This document shows, piece after piece, positions 36,460 to 41,167 of a stretch of 41,167 bases of DNA. The stretch covers positions 1-41,167 of the forward strand of contig JAFGDT010000084.1 in the NCBI GenBank assembly GCA_016931965.1, in the 5' to 3' direction. The notes beneath the pieces were generated by a model, which saw only the letters and a list, made by a program, of their open reading frames with translations, was not told where the DNA came from and did no database searches. Numbering within the stretch: the stretch's first letter is position 1; every line of letters begins with the position of its first letter. The DNA comes from a bacterium. Its GTDB lineage: Bacteria > Zhuqueibacterota > QNDG01 > DSAB01. Both the position numbers and the translations under genes were made by a program.

Positions 36460-36852
36460 CTATTTCCTCCTCAGTTTATTTTCTTTTTCTTTTAAAAGAT
36501 CCTTGATCTTTTGAATCTCATCGAGTGTAAGGTTATCCGCGTGGATGAGGTAGTTGGCCAGGGCAGGGGTTGAACCGTCGAATATCCGGGAGAGCACACT
36601 GGACATTTCCACCTTTACCATCTCTGTTCTTGATTTCGACGGCGTATAGAAATTGACCAGTCCGATTTTCTTCCGTGTTAGCAGACCTTTTTTCTCCAAT
36701 GTATTCATGATCGTCTGCACGGTTGTGTAGGCTTTCTCGCCTTGCGGAAAAGCGTGTTCCAGTACATCCCGTACAGAAGGTGATCCATCCAGTTTCCAGA
36801 TTGCTTCCATGATTTCCCATTCAACCGGCGTGAGTTTATTGTTATTTGACAT
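36460..36852 (-). CDS. BlaI/MecI-family repressor (module 1)
   Basis: Winged-helix repressor expected to be inactivated by cleavage through the co-encoded M56 protease. The ATG at 36852 is chosen over the longer frame (36873) because GGAGG stands 5 bases upstream. The 130-residue product begins MSNNNKLTPVEWEIMEAIW. The recognition-helix region AYTTVQTIMNTLEKKGLLTRKK (quoted in part, about 48-68) is typical. The C-terminal half is the dimerisation/cleavage region. Its stop lies 2 bases before the protease gene. An operator-like palindrome overlaps its promoter. Confidence 0.9.
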   Translation of the reverse strand: MSNNNKLTPVEWEIMEAIWKLDGSPSVRDVLEHAFPQGEKAYTTVQTIMNTLEKKGLLTRKKIGLVNFYTPSKSRTEMVKVEMSSVLSRIFDGSTPALANYLIHADNLTLDEIQKIKDLLKEKENKLRRK

Positions 36853-36887
36853 TGAGCCTCCTATATTGATCATATAAGTCCTACAAT

Positions 36888-36905
36888 TATAGTAAATATA
36901 CTATA
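36888..36905. promoter_or_regulatory. operator-like palindrome over the module 1 -10 box
   Basis: TATAGTA-AATA-TACTATA, a perfect 7-bp inverted repeat covering the -10 box. Size, AT-rich TACTA half-sites and position suit autorepression by a BlaI-type dimer. CTACAAT just beyond it (36881-36887) is also found at module 2. Confidence 0.6.
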
Positions 36906-36923
36906 CAGATCAGAGAATGTCAA
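36895..36923 (-). promoter_or_regulatory. promoter of BlaI/M56 module 1
   Basis: On the minus strand TTGACA (36923-36918), 17 bases, TATATT (36900-36895), giving a start about 35 bases before the ATG. Confidence 0.72.
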
Positions 36924-37027
36924 GTGTTTTTTTAATTTTTTGATTTTTTTGTCAGGGTGGATATCCTGGACAATCACGGTTAGGTGTCAAATTTTTTTCA
37001 GAATTGATTTTGTATTTTTTCAAGAGA

Positions 37028-37112
37028 CCCTGAAACGAGTTCAGGGTGACAAAAGCGGTTGGGGTGTCATCCTGAATCTAGTGCTGAACTTGTTTTAGTA
37101 TTATTTCAGGAT
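37028..37112. repeat. intergenic hairpin repeats (CCTGAA/TTCAGG type)
   Basis: Two adjacent hairpins lie in the gap between the blaI-like gene and yggS: CCCTGAA/TTCAGGG (37028-37046) and ATCCTGAA/TTCAGGAT (37069-37112). They look like the widespread TGTCATCCTGAA-type intergenic repeat. I see no gene in 36924-37160. Confidence 0.6.
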
Positions 37113-37160
37113 CTGGGGTGGTCATGTTAATCTCAAAGATACTTATATCAGGAAGATGGA

Positions 37161-37817
37161 TTAGTACTGTCTTTCACCGAAGATCTTCGTCCCGATGCGG
37201 ATCATGTTGGCGCCTTCATCGATGGCGATGCGGTAGGAGTTGGTCATGCCCATGGAGAGGATCTGCATATCGGTATTGGGAATTTCGAGTAATCTGATTT
37301 TTTCGAAGCAGTTCCGTGTTTCGATAAAATAGGGACGGGCCTCTTCCGGATTCCCGGTAAAGGGACCCATGGTCATCAAGCCTTTGACCTGAATGTGTTT
37401 GAATCCGGATATATCCCGAATCAGGTTCTCAACATCTTCCGGAAAGAGACCGAATTTTTGCGGTTCTCGTCCACTGTTAACTTCGATCAGAACAGCCATC
37501 TTTTTATCGATTTCCGCGCAGCGTTTGTCGATTTCCCCGGCTATCTTCAGTGAATCAACGGTTTCAATCATGTCGAATATCTCGATCGCTTTTTTCACTT
37601 TGTTCCGCTGGAGGTGTCCGATAAAGTGATACTGGACGGAGTCCCCAAAGGCTTCTAAAACCGGGATGGCTTCCTGAACATAATTTTCACCGATAATCTG
37701 GATCCCAGCATCGACAGCTTCCCGGATCTCATCAATGGTTCGGGTTTTTGCTGCGGCAACCAGTTGGACATTTTCCGGGATTTCACTTAGTAATGCTTTG
37801 ACGTTGTCTTTTATCAT
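37161..37817 (-). CDS. YggS-family PLP homeostasis protein
   Basis: Cytoplasmic protein with an alanine-racemase-like TIM barrel that carries pyridoxal phosphate without known catalysis and buffers PLP and amino-acid pools. The PLP lysine is Lys24 in AAAKTR (more usually VSKT). IGENYVQEA, HFIGHLQRNK, GLMTMGPF and SMGMTNSYRIAIDEGANMIRIGT (quoted in part) are family signatures. At 218 residues it is slightly short. It stands alone between the two BlaI/M56 modules. Confidence 0.92.
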   Translation of the reverse strand: MIKDNVKALLSEIPENVQLVAAAKTRTIDEIREAVDAGIQIIGENYVQEAIPVLEAFGDSVQYHFIGHLQRNKVKKAIEIFDMIETVDSLKIAGEIDKRCAEIDKKMAVLIEVNSGREPQKFGLFPEDVENLIRDISGFKHIQVKGLMTMGPFTGNPEEARPYFIETRNCFEKIRLLEIPNTDMQILSMGMTNSYRIAIDEGANMIRIGTKIFGERQY

Positions 37818-37864
37818 TTGTTACTCTTACTGTGATGAAAAGACTTAAGTAAACAGAATATTTC

Positions 37865-37893
37865 AATATGGAGAATTCGTGTAACAATGTCAA
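37865..37893 (-). promoter_or_regulatory. candidate sigma-70 promoter of yggS
   Basis: On the minus strand TTGACA (37893-37888), 17 bases, CATATT (37870-37865), about 48 bases before the ATG at 37817. Confidence 0.6.
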
Positions 37894-37914
37894 GACATAA
37901 ACCAGAGCAATCTA

Positions 37915-37995
37915 AATTCTTCTCCTTTTTTTGAAAGAAAAGGAGCAAAAGAAACTCACCCCCTGGATTCCCCTCTCTTAAGAAGAGAGGGGAAT
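37915..37995. repeat. two hairpin repeats: CTCCTTTT type and CCCCTCTC type
   Basis: A CTCCTTTTTTT/AAGAAAAGGAG hairpin followed by CAAAAGAAAC (about 37921-37956) repeats the core found at 28340 and 38108. Directly after ACTCACCCCCTGGA comes TTCCCCTCTCTT (37968-37979)/AAGAGAGGGGAA (37983-37994), which has a relative at 40799-40825. Confidence 0.7.
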
Positions 37996-38045
37996 GTTTC
38001 ATCCTGTGACCAGAATGGCTGTCATGATCAATCAAGAAAATAGGA

Positions 38046-38252
38046 TGTCATTCCCGCATTGTTTTGAGCGGGAATCCAGGATGTGGGTTGAATCGGAAGA
38101 AGAGAACTCTTCTCCTTTTCTTTTAGAAAGAAAAGGAGCAAAAGAAATCGGTTTTTTGCGTACTGCTGTCGGCCTGCCCGGATCTTCTAAAATGGTTGCA
38201 CTTTTCTGATTGGATCATTTTTGGTGTATCGAAAGTCCGTGCAAAAAACCCA
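38046..38252. repeat. dispersed composite hairpin repeat, copy 2
   Basis: Same block order as 28272-28483: TGTCATTCCCGC/GCGGGAATCCAG hairpin (stem 38050-38057/38068-38075); perfect CTCCTTTTCTTT/AAAGAAAAGGAG hairpin (about 38113-38139); and GGTTTTTTGC (38150-38159) with GCAAAAAACC (38241-38250). With 37915-37995 it fills the gap of about 530 bases between yggS and the second blaI-like gene. An ORF across it has no protein-like features. Confidence 0.75.
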
Positions 38253-38260
38253 AAAAAGAC

Positions 38261-38309
38261 TTGACTTTTTAAAAATAGTTATTATATTTAACAGTACTGC
38301 TACAATGTA
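38261..38309 (+). promoter_or_regulatory. promoter and operator-like site of BlaI/M56 module 2
   Basis: TTGACT (38261-38266), 16 bases, TATATT (38283-38288). Downstream, TACAATGTA (38301-38309) is a palindrome close to the TACA-TGTA core of known BlaI/MecI operators and shares CTACAAT with module 1. It would lie just after the transcription start. Confidence 0.58.
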
Positions 38310-38349
38310 ATAAGATTGCCTAAAAATAACATCACACAGGAGATATTCA

Positions 38350-38739
38350 ATGAATCGTTCAAAACCCGTACCTGAACTGTCAAAAGCTGAATATGATATC
38401 TTACGCGTCATATGGAAAAATGGAAGGCAAAGTGTAAGGGAGGTGCATGATCAGCTGCAGCCCACAAGCGGCTGGGCTTATACGACAACGAAGACCATGA
38501 TGGACCGGATGGTAACCAAAGGACTGCTCAAGCGGGAGTCCTTTCACGGCGTTTATCTTTATCAGCCGATGATCACACGGCCTGCAGGGCTTGTCCGCCT
38601 TGTTGAATTTTTCTCAGATCGTGTTCTGGAGATGGATGCAAGCGCCGTGGTTTCTCTTTTCAAGAAATCGGAGGCCATCACTCCCGACGAGATCAAAGAA
38701 CTGGAACAACTGCTCAATCAAAAGAAAGAGGAGAGATGA
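38350..38739 (+). CDS. BlaI/MecI-family repressor (module 2)
   Basis: Second winged-helix repressor of the BlaI family, 129 residues, beginning LSKAEYDILRVIWKNGRQSV after a short leader. The recognition segment WAYTTTKTMMDRMVTKGLL (about 43-61) aligns with module 1 but the rest differs considerably, so the modules are not a recent duplication. AGGAGAT precedes the ATG. The protease gene starts 1 base after the stop. Confidence 0.9.
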   Translation: MNRSKPVPELSKAEYDILRVIWKNGRQSVREVHDQLQPTSGWAYTTTKTMMDRMVTKGLLKRESFHGVYLYQPMITRPAGLVRLVEFFSDRVLEMDASAVVSLFKKSEAITPDEIKELEQLLNQKKEER

Positions 38740-38740
38740 G

Positions 38741-40723
38741 ATGTTTTCAAATTTATGTACACTGATCAATCGGATGGCGCAGGTTTTCATCCCATTTTTT
38801 TGGCAGGAGGTTATCCTGTCATCGATTCTCTTTCTGATTGTCTTGACTTTGACCCTTGTTTTTCGAAAACAATCTCCCTTTCTGCGTCTCGGATTGTGGG
38901 CACTGCTTCTTGTCAGACTGATTGTGCCGACGGATCTCACATTCTCTTACAGCGGGAGTCAGTTGTTGCATCAAATCACCGGTTTTGGGAAAAGACTCAA
39001 TATGCAACAAATCTCACTCCCAATTGAATCGGATCTCGAACAGGTTACAGAGAGGATTCCGGAATCCTCGGCACCGGTTAATCTGACCTATCAGAATCAA
39101 ATTGAAAAAAGTCATCTGACTCAGCCCGCTCGAGTTTCACCATCCGGACAGAAGAATCTTTCAATAAGTTTCATCTTGTTTTCCGGATGGATACTGGGTG
39201 TCGTTATCCTGTTGTTTCTTTACCTCAGGAGGCTTATCACGTATCATCGGGTTATTGCAGCTGCTGTGACAGTTGAAGAGAATGACGTCTGGGAGATATT
39301 CGAATACTGGAAAAATCGATTTAAAATCAAACGATCCATCCGTCTAGTCAGCTCCTCGGTTGATCTATCACCCTTTACGATGGGTATCATCAAGCCCGTC
39401 GTCTTTCTGCCTCAGATGCTTCTCCAATCGCAGGATAAGGATACGATCGAGTCGGTCATTGCGCATGAGATGGCTCACGTCAAACATTTTGACGATCTCT
39501 GGATCAAGATTCAGGGACTGATCCAGATGATCTACTTCTTCCATCCGGTGGTCTGGATTGCCAACAGCCGGATTCATCTTCTTCGGGAGTGTTTGTGCGA
39601 CCGGGTGGTTCTATCCTCCAAATCCCTGTCTCCGGATGTATATGGAAAAGGCCTGCTTTCGGTTCTGAAACTGAATCTCTTCGGTCCGGAAATGGTGGAG
39701 CTGCTTCCCTGTTTTGGAAATCTGCACAAAAAACTGAGACTGCGGGTTGAGAATATCAAAAATGGGAAGAGTCTCGGGAAAAAACAGATCATTTTTAGAA
39801 CGATATTGCTTTTGGCTATTGGGTTATTCCTTTTGCCGATGGGTGTGAGGAGCAGACAGGATGTGCAGACAGGCAATGAATCAGAGCCTGCTTCTGTGCA
39901 GCATGATGTGCTCATTCAAATTGATGAAGAAGATGAGCCTTCCGCCCCCTTATCGACCGTGTCGGAATATCAGGAAAAAACCAGTGACTTTATTGAAATG
40001 ATTGATCTGTTTCTCAGAAATATCAATCTGGGGAAAAGCAACGGTGCATTCTGGATGAAAATGCCGGGATTCAAGGATTCCCAGGTCCTCGCCCTTTTCG
40101 ACGGTATTGTTGTATCCGAAGGACCGCACAATCTGGCCCATCCTGATTCAGGAAGGGATATTTATATTCAGAACGAAGCGGGGTATACGATTGTTTATCG
40201 TTATCTGGATAATGTCTATGTCGGTCTGAATAAAAAAATTGAAAAATGGGAGCCGCTCGGTTACCTGAATGAAACTGATAAAGATACACTATCTGCAGTA
40301 ATCTATTTTGGTAATAGTGGTGAATCGAAAGATAATCAATTTATAAGTCCTGTTTGGAATGCGACAGTTATATCTAAATTTGGTTATCGATTAGATCCAT
40401 TCACAAGAGAACCAGTCCATCATGATGCAGTTGATCTTCTGGCACAGAAATGGACTTCCGTATTCGCTTCCTCGGATGGTCGTGTTTTATCAGCAGGGTT
40501 TAACAAAGTATTGGGGAACAATGTTATTCTCGAACATCAGGATGGATTTGAAACCTGTTATGCCCATCTGGATTCGGTTTTGGTGTCTCCGGGGCAGGAT
40601 GTGCTCAAGGGTGAACGAATCGGTCTTTCAGGGAATACAGGAAGAGCGGAAGGATATCACCTTCATTTTGAAATTCGTAAAGATGGGGAACCTGTCGATC
40701 CACAATTGTATATCGATTTTTGA
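38741..40723 (+). CDS. BlaR1-type M56 membrane protease fused to LytM/M23 domains
   Basis: Predicted membrane protease whose extracytoplasmic part is a murein-hydrolase fold instead of a penicillin-binding domain. ATG 38741 follows AGAGGAG; the frame also opens upstream inside blaI. Of 660 residues, helices lie near 23-41, 48-63, 142-164 and 350-368; M56 zinc motif HEMAHVKHFD (242-251), with RECLCDR (282-288). Residues about 435-530 look like an M23 fold without metal ligands. Residues about 536-660 are an apparently intact M23 domain: H561-x3-D565, YAHL (His609), and HLHFE (640-644). By topology the M23 part is periplasmic. It may bind or cut peptidoglycan and signal to the M56 domain, which would inactivate the repressor; that is inference. 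Confidence 0.87.
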   Translation: MFSNLCTLINRMAQVFIPFFWQEVILSSILFLIVLTLTLVFRKQSPFLRLGLWALLLVRLIVPTDLTFSYSGSQLLHQITGFGKRLNMQQISLPIESDLEQVTERIPESSAPVNLTYQNQIEKSHLTQPARVSPSGQKNLSISFILFSGWILGVVILLFLYLRRLITYHRVIAAAVTVEENDVWEIFEYWKNRFKIKRSIRLVSSSVDLSPFTMGIIKPVVFLPQMLLQSQDKDTIESVIAHEMAHVKHFDDLWIKIQGLIQMIYFFHPVVWIANSRIHLLRECLCDRVVLSSKSLSPDVYGKGLLSVLKLNLFGPEMVELLPCFGNLHKKLRLRVENIKNGKSLGKKQIIFRTILLLAIGLFLLPMGVRSRQDVQTGNESEPASVQHDVLIQIDEEDEPSAPLSTVSEYQEKTSDFIEMIDLFLRNINLGKSNGAFWMKMPGFKDSQVLALFDGIVVSEGPHNLAHPDSGRDIYIQNEAGYTIVYRYLDNVYVGLNKKIEKWEPLGYLNETDKDTLSAVIYFGNSGESKDNQFISPVWNATVISKFGYRLDPFTREPVHHDAVDLLAQKWTSVFASSDGRVLSAGFNKVLGNNVILEHQDGFETCYAHLDSVLVSPGQDVLKGERIGLSGNTGRAEGYHLHFEIRKDGEPVDPQLYIDF

Positions 40724-40749
40724 TTTTTTTAAAATATACGATAATCACG

Positions 40750-40778
40750 AGGCCACAAGTTTATTGTGGCCTTTTTTT
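40750..40778 (+). terminator. intrinsic terminator after BlaI/M56-M23 module
   Basis: AGGCCACAA (40750-40758)/TTGTGGCCT (40764-40772), 5-base loop, then a run of T to 40778. It lies 27 bases after the stop. Confidence 0.92.
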
Positions 40779-40785
40779 ATTTTCA

Positions 40786-41167
40786 CTCACCCCCTGAATC
40801 CCCCTCTCTCATTGAGAGAGGGGGACTTTATTTATATAAATTTTTTCGATCGCTCAGGATATTTATCCTTAGCGTAATCATGAATAGGGACATCCGTCCC
40901 GAAAAAATAAACTGTCATCCCGAGCGTAGTCGAGGGATGAATTGATATTATATAATCAATAGAAAAAAATCATTTCTGCGACTTTCTTGGAAGAAAGTCG
41001 CCAAAGAACCTGCCTTTTTGCAAGCTTCGTAAAGGGTGTTTGAAATGTTTGAGCCTGATCCATTGTTACCCGTCCGGCCTTTCCCATTCGCACGATTTCA
41101 GCAGAAAAAGATGCTGAAATCGAACGCCAGCCCCTTGAAAAGGTATCCCTGTCAACCGCGGCAAAAA
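40786..41167. repeat. repeat-rich gene-free end of the window
   Basis: No gene is evident. Hairpins in order: TCCCCCTCTCTC/GAGAGAGGGGGA (40799-40825) after ACTCACCCCCTGAA; TCATCCC/GGGATGA around 40914-40938, the common TGTCATCCCGAG-type repeat; CGACTTTCTT/AAGAAAGTCG (40979-41000) followed by CCAAAGAACCTGCCTTTTTGC, related in layout to the repeats at 28340 and 38113; and a perfect 11-bp CGATTTCAGCA/TGCTGAAATCG (41093-41122). Confidence 0.65.

Noticed and set aside
37994-38209. A 71-codon plus-strand frame between yggS and the second blaI-like gene
   Set aside because: It runs through the dispersed hairpin repeat, whose other copy does not keep the frame open in the same way.
40422-40877. A 151-codon frame overlapping the end of the M56-M23 gene
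   Set aside because: It is an alternative frame of the clear M23 domain that continues through the terminator and repeats.

Overview
The window looks like chromosomal DNA of a Gram-negative bacterium of moderate GC content. Evidence for an outer membrane is an EnvC-type LytM protein, TonB C-terminal domains and two probable lipoproteins. Other traits are more often met in Firmicutes: the order holB-ricT-metG-tatD-ksgA and a PyrR-type attenuator. With a dipeptidyl-peptidase-III relative that has the five-residue HEISH zinc motif (described from Caldithrix), a lineage near Calditrichota/KSB1 or another FCB-group phylum would fit. That placement is inference. No tRNA, rRNA, CRISPR array, transposase or phage gene was found.

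Region 1 (1-12.3 kb, + strand) is a compact housekeeping run: bioY, an EnvC-like protein, holB, a PSP1/RicT protein, metG, tatD, ksgA, mgtE, recO, a DUF58 protein and an NtrY-like sensor kinase. At 12.34-13.04 kb a fold-back element supplies the kinase stop codon. Its right half is repeated in direct orientation about 0.6 kb downstream, flanking an AT-rich gene for a small membrane-anchored protein.

Region 2 (13.0-20.0 kb, +) holds the pyrimidine genes pyrR-pyrB-pyrC behind a strong promoter and a PyrR-type attenuator. A second strong promoter then precedes rplM-rpsI, followed by rpsB-tsf-pyrH-frr.

Region 3 (20.0-28.2 kb, +) is a complete tryptophan operon in the unusual order trpD-C-F-B-A-E-G. 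It is preceded by a consensus promoter, a 20-codon leader peptide with three consecutive Trp codons, and a strong attenuator terminator. None of this leader is in a standard long-ORF list. A B12-binding-type radical SAM gene follows and is frameshifted near its 3' end at a run of nine T.

Region 4 (28.2-32.6 kb) has minus-strand genes for an HELHH putative metallopeptidase, a PAP2-type membrane phosphatase and an M49 peptidase. A plus-strand Hsp20 gene has a candidate sigma-54 promoter.

Region 5 (32.6-41.2 kb) has a TPR protein, yggS and two separate BlaI/BlaR1-type modules on opposite strands. In both, the penicillin-sensing domain of classical BlaR1 is absent. One M56 protease carries an ExbD-like segment plus three TonB C-terminal domains. 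The other carries one degenerate and one apparently intact LytM/M23 murein-hydrolase domain. Both regulator genes have candidate operators at their promoters. These two modules are the best candidates for an undescribed envelope-sensing system. The gaps here are filled with dispersed hairpin repeats, several showing compensatory changes between copies.
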